A stretch of 64,000 nucleotides of DNA, taken from Brachionus manjavacas. Its lineage: Eukaryota; Rotifera; Eurotatoria; Ploima; Brachionidae. The notes beneath the pieces are model-generated. The model was not told the origin of the DNA, did not search any database, and was given only the letters and a program-made list of their open reading frames with translations. Location of the stretch: positions 1 through 64,000 of the forward strand of contig JAHQIY010000022.1 in the NCBI GenBank assembly GCA_019054805.1, written 5' to 3'. Position numbers and translations under genes: made by a program. This document shows, in pieces, positions 11,565 through 22,820 of this stretch (position 1 is its first letter; every line of letters begins with the position of its first letter).

Positions 11565-12326
11565 TCATTTTTTGCTATTGACACTTATTGGCGGCAGATT
11601 GAAAACACTCTTTTGATTTTGCTGTATTGCACTTGCTGAAAGCTTAGAGTTTCTGCTATCATTTGGCCGAATCATTTTGGCATTAGAAAACTTGTTCGCT
11701 AATCCGGCCAGACCTTTTGTTTGCTCTCTGAGGCTGTTGGGACTCATTCTTGTTTGTTCGTCTTCCTCGTTGGAAATCCGCGAGCAAGACTGACACTGCT
11801 CTATGAACCATGACATTTTATTTTCTTCCTGATATTTGGTAAAATTGCTTGTCTCGTCAATAGTTGGTTTGTGACATTTTTGGTGATATAATTTGGAGCA
11901 GCCTTTGCATTCAACCAATTTGTTGTTTCTGTCCTGATTCATTTGTTTGCAAACAAAACAATTGAAATCCATGTCCAACATTTCATCATCAAATAAGTCG
12001 TTTAGCTCAGGCGACTTAAGTGAGCTTGAGCCAGTGGTTGAATGTGAGCTGGACGATGATTGATCAGCACTGTCCGAATTCACATTTTTGGGCTTGTACC
12101 TGGTCGTGCTTGCTGTGTGGGTGTTTAGTTTGGGCTTTTTGGCAAGACTATCAGCCCCATTTGAGATCAGACTGGAATCGGTGGGAAGAGACCGCTTCAA
12201 TTCATTACTACAAGAACTTATTTTTTCAAATGATTCCCACAAATCTTCTAATTGTTTAACATTATCATCACTTTTTAATTGAATAATTTTAATTAATTTT
12301 TTTACTATATGATCATATGATTCCAT
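11565..12326 (-). CDS. INTS12: Integrator complex subunit 12 (PHD finger protein)
   Basis: The product is a 253-residue nuclear protein of the Integrator complex, which cleaves snRNA 3' ends and attenuates paused RNA polymerase II transcription. The PHD finger at about residues 123-181 has CFVCKQM, then NKLVECKGC, then LYHQKCHKP, then a final CQSC. These closely match the INTS12 finger, in which LVEC..C..LYH and CHKP are diagnostic. The N-terminal helix (MESYDHIVKKL, about residues 1-40) is where INTS12 contacts the complex. Ser/Thr-rich linkers flank the finger. I start at the ATG at 12326, because an acceptor-like TTTTAG at about 12350 suggests that the preceding codons are an untranslated exon boundary. 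The protein is shorter than the human one (about 460 residues), which lies in the low-complexity tail. Confidence 0.87.
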   Translation of the reverse strand: MESYDHIVKKLIKIIQLKSDDNVKQLEDLWESFEKISSCSNELKRSLPTDSSLISNGADSLAKKPKLNTHTASTTRYKPKNVNSDSADQSSSSSHSTTGSSSLKSPELNDLFDDEMLDMDFNCFVCKQMNQDRNNKLVECKGCSKLYHQKCHKPTIDETSNFTKYQEENKMSWFIEQCQSCSRISNEEDEQTRMSPNSLREQTKGLAGLANKFSNAKMIRPNDSRNSKLSASAIQQNQKSVFNLPPISVNSKK

Positions 12327-12362
12327 TAGTACATGTATTAGGTTTAAATCTAAAATGAACAA

Positions 12363-14530
12363 AGCAGATGATTAGGAAAAATTATGCATTCGAGGCGGAG
12401 TCAAGTCACGTGAAGCGAGAAACGACCGCTCCGTGTGTCTCCGAACAGCTTATTGAAATTCATGAATAAGCATTTATTTTTGTGCATTTTAATTTTTTCA
12501 TAAATTATGCTTAATGATAGGATTTTATTTATTAAAATAATTTATTTGTTGATTGTGTGGGGGAAATGATTAGAGAGGCCTTGCATAGTGTTGTTAGACG
12601 ATGGAAGAAATGGAGAAACTCTGACAACAAGACAAAACAGTTTGCCCTAAGCATTGTTAAATCAATTAACAATCGTTTTGGTGAAGGGAGGCGACCGAGG
12701 TCTGTAGTAATTCCTTTCAGAAATAAAAATATTTCGAAAAAAAATTCTATTTTCAATTTTTCCAACTATGATCGTTTTTCAACTATTTATACTAATATTT
12801 GCCAAAAATATTCTAGTCTTTAAAGTCTAGTGCTTATAGACCATGTCACGCGCGTGAGAAAACTGCTTAGCTAAAAATTAGAATTTTGTGTTTATAGTAT
12901 CCAATAAGAACATGAAACAACAATAATTCATTGAGTCAGTCCCTATACCCCGGGGACTCCACTACTTATTATCATCATATATTTTTATATAAGAAGTGCA
13001 TGAATCTAGCTTTATTAATTTTATTTTATGCAAAATAAAATATCAAACAAGTTTATATGTAGACTTTGGATATTTTGCGAACTGTTTATTAGCTTTTCGT
13101 TTCTTTTTGTTGCTCAAGTAAAGTTAACAAATTTAAAAGATTTACTAAGCATTTCCAAATAAGTTGCCTAAAACAATAATACAATAAATTTGTCTTTTAG
13201 TTTATTTTTTGGGAAAGCATTGCAAAATGTAACAAACTCTGTTATGTCTGATAAGGCTTTTGTGAATAGACTAAAAATAAAAGACAAAAAAAGTGTCATG
13301 TGTTGATAATTTATTTCAATCAAATTAAAAATAAATTACTTAAATTTCTTTTTTATTTTTAGATAGAAAAACATAATGTTACGTATGTTACAAATTTAAA
13401 ATATATATATTATTAATGAACAACAATTTTTTTTAGATTTTCAAAATTTTATAAAATTTTCAAAGCAAAACTATCTACCAATCTATCGAATTGCACTCCT
13501 TTGCTAATTGCTTTTATTTATTTTTAATTTATTTTTTTTTTGTTCTTGTATTTTAATTTGAACTTTCGAATTCAGCTGCTAATCAATGCCCCCCTTAATA
13601 AAACCCTCTTTTTTAAACGAGGCAACATCTGATATGTTTCATCTCGATTTTTCAAAACAGTCTAAATAAATTTGAACTAATTTTTCTGACAGTCTAAATC
13701 CTAATTTTTTTTTTAGTAAAGACACGATTTGGGTGGCACTTTTCTACAAGGGAATACCGTTCTTTTTTTTTTTAGTTTTATTTTAATTAGAAGAATTAAG
13801 ATTAACAAATATTTTATGTGGTACTTAATTAATTTTTATGCTATTTAATTAAAAAAAGATAATAATTTTTATTTATGATTTATTAAACCAACAAAAAAAG
13901 TAAAAATACTTAATTCTAGTCTTTTTGTTCGCCGGTTTACTATGAAAATCCAGTTAAGTTTTGCATGGTCAACCCCTCGAACGTTTAGCTAAATAATTTT
14001 CTGCTTAATTCGACACATTGATTAAAATTTAATTACTTATTTGATTGATCATTTGTCATCATTTGCGTTGGGCATTGCTCGTGTAAGACCTATTATTTTA
14101 TTTATTTATTTGTTTATCTGTGACTAGCTAAAGCTTTTTGTGATTAAAAAAAGTGAAATATAACAAAAAATTAAAATGATTATTTTATAATCACTCGACT
14201 TTAATTTTAAATGATAAACTGATAAAAAATGCCTCAAGAAAATAGAAATATAATTCAAGGAACAGCAATAATTTATATGAACCGATGAAAAAATCGAAAT
14301 GAAATAAGGTGAAAAACACTTGAATATTTCTAATCAAAGCTTATAAATTGCTTTGTTATTAAAAGATCAATGCTAAAGTTTTCAACATTAGGTTAGAATT
14401 TTCAATGAAATTAATTTGAGTAATTTTGGATTCCTTTTTTTATTTTATTTTAATTGTTTAATAATTTAAAATTTTAAGTGAATGCTTTTATATATTATTT
14501 AAAGAAATGAGGTGTTAATTAGTCTTGTAG
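12363..14530. other. Intergenic DNA, AT-rich
   Basis: A less AT-rich patch at 12385-12450 with a CACGTG E-box stands just upstream of INTS12 and is a plausible promoter region. A coding-like island at 12557-12720 is open in both orientations and may be a decayed transposase fragment. A short GC patch lies at 12940-12965. A LINE tail motif in minus orientation is at 14096-14145. The rest shows nothing recognisable. Confidence 0.55.
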
Positions 14531-14639
14531 ATAGGGACTATAGTCTGTTGATTAACCTTGAAACTTAAAAAAAATTAAGAGTGACAGCCTGCACATGATT
14601 AAATATTTGAGATTTCAGGAAAAGAGGAAATTATAAGGA

Positions 14640-15250
14640 AGTAATTACACAATGGCTATTCGATATGTCTTGATTCGAAACCTTCTCTGTATTCTTCCAC
14701 CAGTCTGACAATCAATGGAGCAGAATGACTCAATCCTGCCCTGACTTATCTCTCATTCGAATCAAAAAGTCGGTTTTGCACTGTTAGTAATTTAAGCTTT
14801 CTGAAGGCTTCTTGGTGCATTTTATTGAAGGGGGTATCTTATTTTAGATTTAAGGTAAATCTAACTGCTTAATTTCGAATAACTTATATTTTTTTAATTT
14901 TAGTTTATGAGAATGAATCTAAACAAGGAAAATAATAATCTTAAAATTGATCCTATTAAGGATTTGTTTGCAAAGATCATGTAACATGTTTGTTTTATTT
15001 CTTATCTGTACGTCAATTATGAAAATGCTAAAAAGAAGTGGACTTAGCACTGACCCTTGTGGAGCGCCTACTTTAATTGGATATTTATTACTCAAATGTC
15101 CATTTACATTTACTCTAAATGATCTTGAATGAAAAATGATTTAATCCCGTACATAAGATATGGCTGTAGATTAATTCTTCAACTTGATCTTTTACAGTGT
15201 TAAATACTTGTTAAATCTCAATTACCCAGTCAACTTTATTTTAAAGGATC
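14640..15250 (-). mobile_element. Jockey/I-like LINE remnant
   Basis: On the minus strand, 15245-14975 reads as the middle of an ORF2 reverse transcriptase: [17 protein letters not shown], then [16 protein letters not shown]. After a deletion, 14835-14640 gives the C-terminal part: HHEAFRKLKLLTVQNRLF, then LSHSAPLIVRLVEEY. The same blocks occur in the plus-strand copies at 40212-41512 and 56868-57620, so all three belong to one family. The YADD box falls in the deleted section. Dead. Confidence 0.88.
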
Positions 15251-16990
15251 TTTAAAGAAATTTTAGAGAAATTTGTAGAGTTTTTTTAGAGGTTATCGTA
15301 CATTTTTCTCTAGAATATCTTTAAAAATTTCTTTTAAATTTCTCTAAAATATCTTTTAAAATTCTTTTTTTATCTCTAAAAAGTCTTTAAATTTTTTCAA
15401 TTAAGATTTTTTTCAATTTTTCAATTTTTTTAATCAGTAAGCGGTATACATTTATTAATTAAGGTTAATAAACATGATTTTGTGCCTCAGAAAATTTTCA
15501 AGGATCTAAATGCAATTAAAATAAGTATACTTATTTTAATTTATCTTATTAATTTTATTCTAAATTTTATTTTTACAAATTTTTTTTTTATTTATTTATT
15601 TATCTATCTGTACCGAGCTTAGCCTCCTTTAGTTTAAAAAAAAATACACAAATCAAAAAAGTAAAACAAAATTAAAATAAAATTTAAATTAAGTAAATTA
15701 ACATAAAAATCCAAATTTAAAAATAGATTTTTTGATTCTTTTTCTTTGAAATTAAAAAAAATTAAAATTTAAGAAATGAACTTTAGGTTTTAATGAGAAA
15801 AGTGAATTGAAAGAAAAAACAAACCGATTTTCATAATTTTATAATTCATTGCCTTTAATAAAATGTCCAAATATTATCATTCACTTAAAAAATAGTAAAA
15901 TACTTAAAAAAAATTAGTTTTAAAATTCAAGAGGAATAAAAATTGGAATTTAAAAAGATGATGGGTGGTCAAACCAATACTGCAATAGAAATGTTTTTTT
16001 TCAATTTTATATCTTTGTACTTTTCTATAATAATAAAATACTTTGAAATATTATGAAGAGATCCACTTGTGTATTTTTTTTTATGATTTTTAACGAAAAT
16101 TTGCCGTTTTTTAAGCTAAAACTCAGTAAATCGTTTTTTAATTAAAACAAAAGAATTAAAAAAGAAACGAATTTTTTTTTTTGAATAAAATTTGCTAAAG
16201 ATCGTTCTTTTTGTGCTTTTGGTTTCAATTACAAGTCAAATATACATGCAAGTGCCATTGTCACGAAAGAATGAATATAACTTATGTTATTTTCATCCAT
16301 AAAAAAGACTAAAATACTGATTTTAGGCATAATTTAATTTATTAATATTTAATAAAATAAAAACAAAGCAAAGCTGTAAAAATTGATGCATTAAATAAAA
16401 GAAAACAGAATTTCAATTTTACTATATTAATAATTAATAAATATCGTTTTTTATTTACTAAAAACTTTCCAAATTTTGCCATTCAGATGTTATTTAATTT
16501 TAACCTTTAAATTTTTATTATTTTTATTTAAATTCCTCTTTTGTTTTTTAACTGATTTTATTTTTAATTACTTCTAAATAATTAATTTTAATCAATTTTC
16601 TTTTTCAATTTTCATGTAATCTAAAGGAGCTTCAGCTCAATACACATAAACAAATAAGTAAATAATTTATTTATTTTAAAATATTCAGGGACTAAATCTA
16701 GGATTCTATAGTAATGCTTAATGACCAATTTCTAGTCCCTCATGTTTTGAATTTAATTCTAAAGTTAAGCTTCAGTAAAAATTAACAAAAACATTTTTCA
16801 TATTATAAAAACATTTCTTAAAATCGAATAAGCATTATTTTAATAAAATGAAAAAACAAACAATTTGTTAACTTTATTTTTTTTTGAATAAAAGCAAAGT
16901 TTTTAGCAAAATTAATCTAATTTATAAAAACAGTTTGATGTTTTGATTTCAACTTGTTTTTTTGTTAAAATTTAGATTTAGAATAAAAAG
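15251..16990. other. Intergenic AT-rich DNA with LINE tails
   Basis: Contains two LINE 3'-tail motifs: minus orientation at 15582-15630 (ATTTATCTATCTGTACCGAGC) and plus orientation at 16622-16680 (GGAGCTTCAGCTCAATACA followed by AAATAAGTAAAT). The stretch 15240-15420 is dense in the motif TCTCTAAAA/TCTTTAAA and looks like simple-sequence expansion. No gene seen. Confidence 0.55.
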
Positions 16991-17007
16991 AATTGAATTT
17001 ATGCGAA

Positions 17008-17596
17008 ATGGCTTTTAGAAGCATATTTAAGAATTTTAATACCTTTTGGTCTAAAAAAAGATTTTCGTTGCGAAAAACATCTTTGTCTGTTGGCAAATTT
17101 TTTCTTATTACAGAAATTGCTGCTTTTGTTGCATCTTATGTGCTTTGGAAACGAATGAATGATTCTCAAGAGTTTAGACTTTTCATGAGAAAAAATTATC
17201 CATCCGTTCTTGAAGGTTAGTCCAAATTAAAAATTAATTTATCTAAAATATAGCTAGGGAAATACTAGGACAAAAATATTCGGAACGGAGCTTAGTCCTC
17301 CTTTTCAGCCGAATTTTTTTCAAGTTTTTGATTTTTGAATTTTTTTCTAATAGAATAAAATAAACATTACTTTTAGCAACTAAAAGTATAATAAATTTCT
17401 ATAATTCTATTTGTTTTTAATCACATGAATATATTTAAAATTTCAATTTGAATTCTTTATCATTTGAAATTTAAGCAATTTAAAAAAAAAATTAATTGTC
17501 TGAAATTTTTAAGGTTATTATCAAACTGGTGAAATACTTGGCAGCAAAAGTACGCGTAGTTTTGATTCGGACACTTGGAGACTACGATCAGACTAG
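17008..17596 (+). CDS. CEBPZOS: CEBPZOS-like small mitochondrial membrane protein
   Basis: Two exons (17008-17215 and 17514-17596) join in phase across a GT-AG intron and encode 96 residues. The order of features matches the 80-residue vertebrate CEBPZOS protein. A basic N-terminus is followed by one membrane segment (about residues 34-50, ITEIAAFVASYVLW), then KRMNDSQEFRLFMRKNYPS and LEGYYQTGE. The family motif is S-Q-[DE]-F-R..M.K.YP, then LE.YY. The family is a mitochondrial inner-membrane protein of unclear role. An out-of-frame ATG at 17001 makes a 5-codon upstream ORF. The first exon has a TTG in frame at 16993, but 17008 is the first in-frame ATG. The stop (TAG, 17594-17596) touches the NSMAF start codon and lies in the same frame. 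Confidence 0.85.
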
Positions 17597-17602
17597 ATGG
17601 AT
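17591..17602 (+). other. Stop-start junction between CEBPZOS and NSMAF
   Basis: The sequence reads GAC TAG ATG GAT in one frame, so the first protein ends and the next begins with no spacer. Possible routes to the second protein are reinitiation, stop read-through giving a fusion, spliced-leader addition at an AG just upstream, or a separate promoter inside the intron. The sequence alone does not decide between them. Confidence 0.9.
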
Positions 17603-20600
17603 TTTTTAAAAACTCAATCAAATTTAGCCAGTTCTATTAATAAAAGTTTAACTAGCAGATTTTCATTAATTTTACTCGAACCAGGCGAAATCTATTTCGA
17701 AGATTTTTTAATCTATTACCATGAATTGGACTCGCCATTTGACTCTGGCAGACCCAAATGTTTGATTAAAGGAAATCTAAAAATTTGCTCAAAATCATTT
17801 GTGTTCGACCCGCTAGACTTTAATTATCCTTTAATTAAATTTAGCTATAAATTTATCCAAAAAATACACACTTTTCATGATCAGAATGCTCACGATGAAT
17901 CCGCAGTGGATCTGAAAAATTCTCTGAAAGATGACGATATTCTGAGAAAAAAATGCTTTGCTGTTGATGTCAAGCAAACATTCAGTTGCAAAGCCAACAA
18001 CAAAATTGAGCCCTATTGCATCAACAAACGAAAAAATGACCATGATTTGCACTATTTTGAATTCATTTTTACCAACTGCTCTGAATCACTAGATCTTTTG
18101 CTTCAATTGCATCGGGCCTCGACCCTTGACTACGAACAAGAAGAAATTATGATCCAGCTCATTCTAAAATCGTGCCTCAATCGCAACCAATTTAAATTTG
18201 ATCTGCACCAACTTGAAGATGTGATCAAGGAGCAGATCCAATTTGAGTATGATGTTAACAGGATAAATCCATTGGTAGCCAACCCGGGCAAACTAGCTCT
18301 GTCCAATATGTGTATCTATTTCAAGCCGTTCAATAATTTGTACGACTCGGAAAAAACATCCGAAACAAACATTACCAAAATTAAGCTCATGCAAATTAAA
18401 TATGTAATAAAGCGACGGTATCATCTGAGAAAAATAGGCCTCGAAATTCAATACTTAAACTGTGATGCTGATTATCTGTCTCCATCTTATACCAATAAAA
18501 GTCTACCCCACTTGTATTTAACATTTGAAAACGAAAAATTTCGCGACTCATTCTATGACCAATTGACTAAAAACTATCCAGATAAGCTGATCAATTTTGA
18601 AAAATTCAACAATGAGAACATGCTTCAAAAATGGCGCTATGGTTTGATATCCAATTATGAGTACTTAATGTACCTGAACAATATTTCTGACCGTTCTTTT
18701 AATGATTTGACACAATATCCTGTTTTTCCATGGGTGCTGAGCGACTATACCAGCGAAAAATTGGATCTGGACGATCCGTCATCTTACAGAGATCTTTCCA
18801 AACCTATTGGTGCATTGAACACAGAAAGACTAGATCGATTAAAACAAAGGTTCGATGAGTTCAAGCATGAAGATGGAACGCCACCTTTTCTTTATGGAAG
18901 TCATTATTCTACTCCTGCTTTTGTCTTGTTTTATTTAGTCCGCGAGCAGCCCGAGTGGCAGTTGTGTCTTCAAAACGGAAAGTTCGATCATCCAAACAGA
19001 CTCTTTCATTCTATTGCGGACACATGGCGCAATTGTTTGAAAATCGACTCGGATGTAAAGGAACTGATACCTGAATTTTATGATACTGAGTCGTTGCCAC
19101 ATTTTCTAAACAACCACTTGGATCTAGATCTTGGAGTGCGTCAAAATGGCGAAAGAGTCAATGACGTTATTTTACCACAGTGGGCGCACAACAATTCAAT
19201 AGAGTTCATACAGAAAATGCGCGATGCACTGGAAAGCGCGCATGTTAGCGCAAATCTTCACCAGTGGATCGATCTAATCTGGGGCTATAAGCAGCAGGGC
19301 GAAGAGGCTGTCAAAGCAAACAACTTGTTCTATTATTTGTGCTACGAAGGAGCTGTAGATTTGGACAAGATCACAAACTATTCAGAGAGAAAAAGCTTGG
19401 AGCTACAAATCCAAGAGTTTGGACAAATACCTTCTCAGCTTTTTAAGCAAGCGCACTTGCCAAAGTCAAAAATGCTCCTAAACGAAAGTGAAATTCTGCA
19501 AATAAAAGGAGAAAATAATTCAAGTCAAGTAAAAGTCGACATCAAATCGAATAGTTCCAGCGAGTTAAGCCAACTTAACTTTGAGCTAATGGACCTAAGA
19601 TTTAGTACCAAAATTCACAAATCTCAAATAAATGAGTTGATTTTTATAGAGCAAATGGACAAGCTTCCTCTAGTTTGCTCAGTTTCTAATGATAACTGGA
19701 TAAAGATATTTTCTTTGGAAGAAAGATCGATCTTCAGGTCACACAATGAAACAAATTTTAACATGTCCTCGGTTGACATCATTCAAATAGTTGACCAAGA
19801 CTCTTCCTACATATCATGCTTGCTATTTTTTTCGTGCTGGAATAATTCTTTTTATGTTTATGATATGAATTATAACAGGTGCATTTACTGCTTTGAAGAT
19901 GCTCATGATGATGCAATAAGCAAAATTCGTCTTATCCAAACATCGTCATCGCAATTTTTTCTGCTCACCAGCTCCTGGGACTCAACTATCAAAATATGGC
20001 AGCTAAATGAGAATTTTATGAGTAATGTCAAGATCAATTTTGTCACAGAATTATCACATGACTCATCAATTCTTACATTTGACATAAACGAACACTTTTT
20101 GGGCACCATTTGTTTTGATGGAACATTGTTTTTGTACAAACTAAATTTGAGTGGTCAATCGTCATCAAAAAAGCCACAGTCGAACTTTTTGACCAAGATT
20201 AAGCTCGATTCTGAGGTTGAAAAAAACACATTCTATTCCTTAGTTAATGTGATTCATTCGGACCTAAATGTTTATGGTAAAATTGTTGACTGCAAACTGC
20301 TAAATTCCAAAATTGACTCAATTGATTCTGTGGCATTTTGTACATCACTAGGCTTTATTAAAATATTTAAAATTGATTCCAACACAGAGTTGTTCTCATT
20401 TAAGCTAAGTGACCAAGAAGTTAAATTAAATAGACTTTTGTATCTACACAACTTTATCATTGCTGGTGATGCAACGGGCTACTTGCACTTTCTTGACTTG
20501 CAGTCAGAAATGAGAGAAGTTAATGAATCAAAAAAAATCCGAGAAAAATCGTTAAATAGCTTTTTTCCCATTAAAAGCTTGAAAATAAGTGAGCATAGTC

Positions 20601-20689
20601 TTGAGTCGATTCAAATTTTTAAGCAGGAAATTATATGTGTTGGAGATTCAGACGGCAATTTAAATGTTTTATCTCTTCAAAATAATTAA
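17597..20689 (+). CDS. NSMAF: NSMAF/FAN, BEACH-WD40 protein
   Basis: A single exon of 1030 codons encodes the adaptor that links TNF-receptor-type signals to neutral sphingomyelinase. Residues 20-35 (SRFSLILLEPGEIYF) match the FAN N-terminus. Residues of about 212-325 form the PH-like/GRAM module (VKRR-like IKRRYHLRKIGLEI). Residues of about 340-622 form the BEACH domain, with LTQYPVFPWVL, GALNTERLDRL, FLYGSHYSTPAFVLFYLVR, IPEFYD and WIDLIWGYKQQG all in order. Residues of about 675-1030 are WD40 repeats (SWDSTIKIWQ and similar). Human FAN has 917 residues; the extra length lies in loops at about 95-145 and 620-670. The start is the ATG that directly follows the CEBPZOS stop. It is intronless although neighbouring genes have introns. 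Confidence 0.95.
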   Translation: MDFLKTQSNLASSINKSLTSRFSLILLEPGEIYFEDFLIYYHELDSPFDSGRPKCLIKGNLKICSKSFVFDPLDFNYPLIKFSYKFIQKIHTFHDQNAHDESAVDLKNSLKDDDILRKKCFAVDVKQTFSCKANNKIEPYCINKRKNDHDLHYFEFIFTNCSESLDLLLQLHRASTLDYEQEEIMIQLILKSCLNRNQFKFDLHQLEDVIKEQIQFEYDVNRINPLVANPGKLALSNMCIYFKPFNNLYDSEKTSETNITKIKLMQIKYVIKRRYHLRKIGLEIQYLNCDADYLSPSYTNKSLPHLYLTFENEKFRDSFYDQLTKNYPDKLINFEKFNNENMLQKWRYGLISNYEYLMYLNNISDRSFNDLTQYPVFPWVLSDYTSEKLDLDDPSSYRDLSKPIGALNTERLDRLKQRFDEFKHEDGTPPFLYGSHYSTPAFVLFYLVREQPEWQLCLQNGKFDHPNRLFHSIADTWRNCLKIDSDVKELIPEFYDTESLPHFLNNHLDLDLGVRQNGERVNDVILPQWAHNNSIEFIQKMRDALESAHVSANLHQWIDLIWGYKQQGEEAVKANNLFYYLCYEGAVDLDKITNYSERKSLELQIQEFGQIPSQLFKQAHLPKSKMLLNESEILQIKGENNSSQVKVDIKSNSSSELSQLNFELMDLRFSTKIHKSQINELIFIEQMDKLPLVCSVSNDNWIKIFSLEERSIFRSHNETNFNMSSVDIIQIVDQDSSYISCLLFFSCWNNSFYVYDMNYNRCIYCFEDAHDDAISKIRLIQTSSSQFFLLTSSWDSTIKIWQLNENFMSNVKINFVTELSHDSSILTFDINEHFLGTICFDGTLFLYKLNLSGQSSSKKPQSNFLTKIKLDSEVEKNTFYSLVNVIHSDLNVYGKIVDCKLLNSKIDSIDSVAFCTSLGFIKIFKIDSNTELFSFKLSDQEVKLNRLLYLHNFIIAGDATGYLHFLDLQSEMREVNESKKIREKSLNSFFPIKSLKISEHSLESIQIFKQEIICVGDSDGNLNVLSLQNN

Positions 20690-21514
20690 TTGATTAAAAG
20701 TAACAACATTTTAAAGGAGTTACACTAAATAAAATAATTTTAATATTTAGACAAACTCAATTAAAATATTTTATCTAAGTTATTTTTTTATGAATAAATA
20801 GTTGAGAGATAATTTAGACACCCTTGTCAATTTTATAATCAAATTATTGGTGTTTAAGAACCAAATAATTTAAGAAAGCGATTCATTTTTAAAGACAAAA
20901 AAAGGCTTTATTTCATAATAATTTTTTTTTTGTAATTTTAAATATTCAGGATTATAAAGGGTCTTTTTTATTTTAATTTTTTTTTGCTTTTATTTTAGAT
21001 TTAAATTTTTGTATCATTTTTGAATTTTTTTTGGTTTTTAACTACTTTGTTAATATGTGCTTGCATCATTTTTATTTTTAGAAATTTATTTTTAAATTTT
21101 GGATTTTTTTATAACTTATTTTTTGATTTTTTTTGATGTGATATTCCACTTTTTCGATAGATACCGAAAGCGTCGTTTAAAGTTAATTTTAGAAGATGGT
21201 TTTTGAAATTAAAATAAATTTAATCAAACAAAAATCAATTATAATTTTTCATTAGACTATACAAATATTCAGTCCAACAATTATTTTGCTTAAAAAAATA
21301 TTCTTTTTTTGTAAGTTACAATATTCAACAATATCATTATAATAATCTTTACAGATTTAAAAAATTAAATTAAATGCGAAATTGGAAATCACGACAAGTT
21401 TTTTAAGAATCATAAGAATTAAATATTAAGAATTCAATTAAAAAAAAATTTGAATTTTTCACCTAAATTATTTTTAAAAAACAAGGTTTTTACAATTTTG
21501 CTAATAGATATTTA
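20690..21514. other. Downstream region of NSMAF
   Basis: AT-rich. The segment 20857-20940 is a diverged direct repeat of 23936-24040 (shared core AACCAAATA...AAAGCG then TTTCATAATAA). A further weaker match follows at 21290-21350. No gene is visible. Confidence 0.5.
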
Positions 21515-21846
21515 ATAATAATAATAATTTAAGCTACAGCACGAGAACTGCGGAGCAAGGCTATACGTAACCTCGCTATGGTAGCTTTCTGGTTTTTAAA
21601 TACCATAATAATAAAGTTATTTTTTAGTTCTACAATAAAAAAGCTAATAAAATAAAAGTTACGTAAAAAAAAGCTAAAGTATTTTCCGTTATTTCATTTT
21701 TAAATAATTATCCAGAACGCAATTCTTCGATTGCGCGTTGATTAATTCGGCAGGCAGCTCATTCCAACTGTTCACTACTCTATTTTTCAGAAAGTTGTCT
21801 CGTTGTTTTGTCTTGGTGAGCTGCTTAGTCATCCTGTGCTGATGAT
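21515..21846 (-). mobile_element. CR1-like LINE 3' end, 5'-truncated
   Basis: On the minus strand, 21840-21689 is an uninterrupted frame for the very end of a LINE ORF2: TKQRDNFLKNRVVNSWNEL, then PAELINAQSKNCV, ending at a TAA. This is the FxxRVVNxWNxLP block typical of CR1-like ORF2 C-termini. About 170 bp of GC-richer 3' UTR follows, and then an (ATT)n tail at 21515-21530. The clean 3' end and missing 5' part are the signature of an incomplete target-primed insertion. Confidence 0.9.
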
Positions 21847-21984
21847 TTTAATTTTATCAAAAATAAAAAAATGTTATCATAAATTGAAGCTTTTTGGACT
21901 TTTCAAGCATTTTGTACTATTTTGCATCAATTTTAATCTTTTAATCAGCAATTTTTAAGTATTTGCATTTTAGGTTGTTACTAA

Positions 21985-22820
21985 AGAACGGATCCATGCT
22001 TATTGACTGCAAAAAACTGAGTCGAAATTCAATAAGCTTTTCAGCAAAACTATTAACTAAGTATTAGGAATTTGGCTACGGTTTGCACAAGCTTCTAAGC
22101 ATGAAAAATCCCATGTCATAATTTTTTTATTAAAATTTTTTGAATTTTTTAATCTGTGTACATATTTTCTAAAATATTCTTGACATTAACTGTTATTTTA
22201 AATTTTGGAAAATATTAGAAACCTCGTTTCTATTGCTAGTTTTGGAATAAACTAATTTTGGTTGACACTTTGAGATCAAAAAATTAGATTTTTTTTCTGG
22301 TCTTCAAGTTCCCTTTTTGATTGCTCTTTAAATATTAAAGCGCTCAAAATTTTTCTTAAAATGAAACATTAATATAATTTAAAATTTTATAAATTATTAA
22401 AAAATTTAAATCTGCTATCAATTTTTTTAAAGTTTTTTTTAATCAATAATTAATTCAATATAATCTTATTAAAAGCACAATTTATTTTCAAAAATATTCT
22501 TTAAAAAGAAAAATTGCTTTTGGAAATGTCGTTGTTGGTTAGAAAATTAAATTTTTTCGGTCAATTTGATTTTTAAAGGAATTTTTAAATAGAATACGAA
22601 AGATAAGTTAAATTTAATGTTAATGAAAATTATTTCTTCACAGATCCTAAAACGAATTTAAATCATAAATATGCTGATCGTTGAAAATTCTAAAAATATG
22701 ACATGGCATTTTTCATGTTTAGAAGCTTGAACAAACCGTAGCAAAAAGCTTGTTTAATTTTGCAAAAAATGAATGAGCCGTAGTGTATTTCAGCCAAAAA
22801 GTATGAATCCGTTTTTTTAT
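21985..22820. mobile_element. Non-autonomous element with long terminal inverted repeats
   Basis: The segment around 22075-22130 (GGCTACGGTTTG, CAAGCTTCTAA, CATGAAAAAT, CCATGTCATA) reappears inverted at 22690-22750 with few changes. Outer arms also match: ACGGATCCATG near 21990 against CATGAATCCGT-like sequence near 22815. There is no coding capacity. Size is about 0.8 kb. The superfamily is unknown, because no target duplication is obvious. Confidence 0.75.

Noticed and set aside
12020-12282. Plus-strand frames opposite INTS12
   Set aside because: Antisense shadows of the PHD-protein coding region.
14947-15132. Plus-strand 61-codon frame
   Set aside because: The opposite strand reads [15 protein letters not shown], a reverse transcriptase block, so the plus frame is a shadow.
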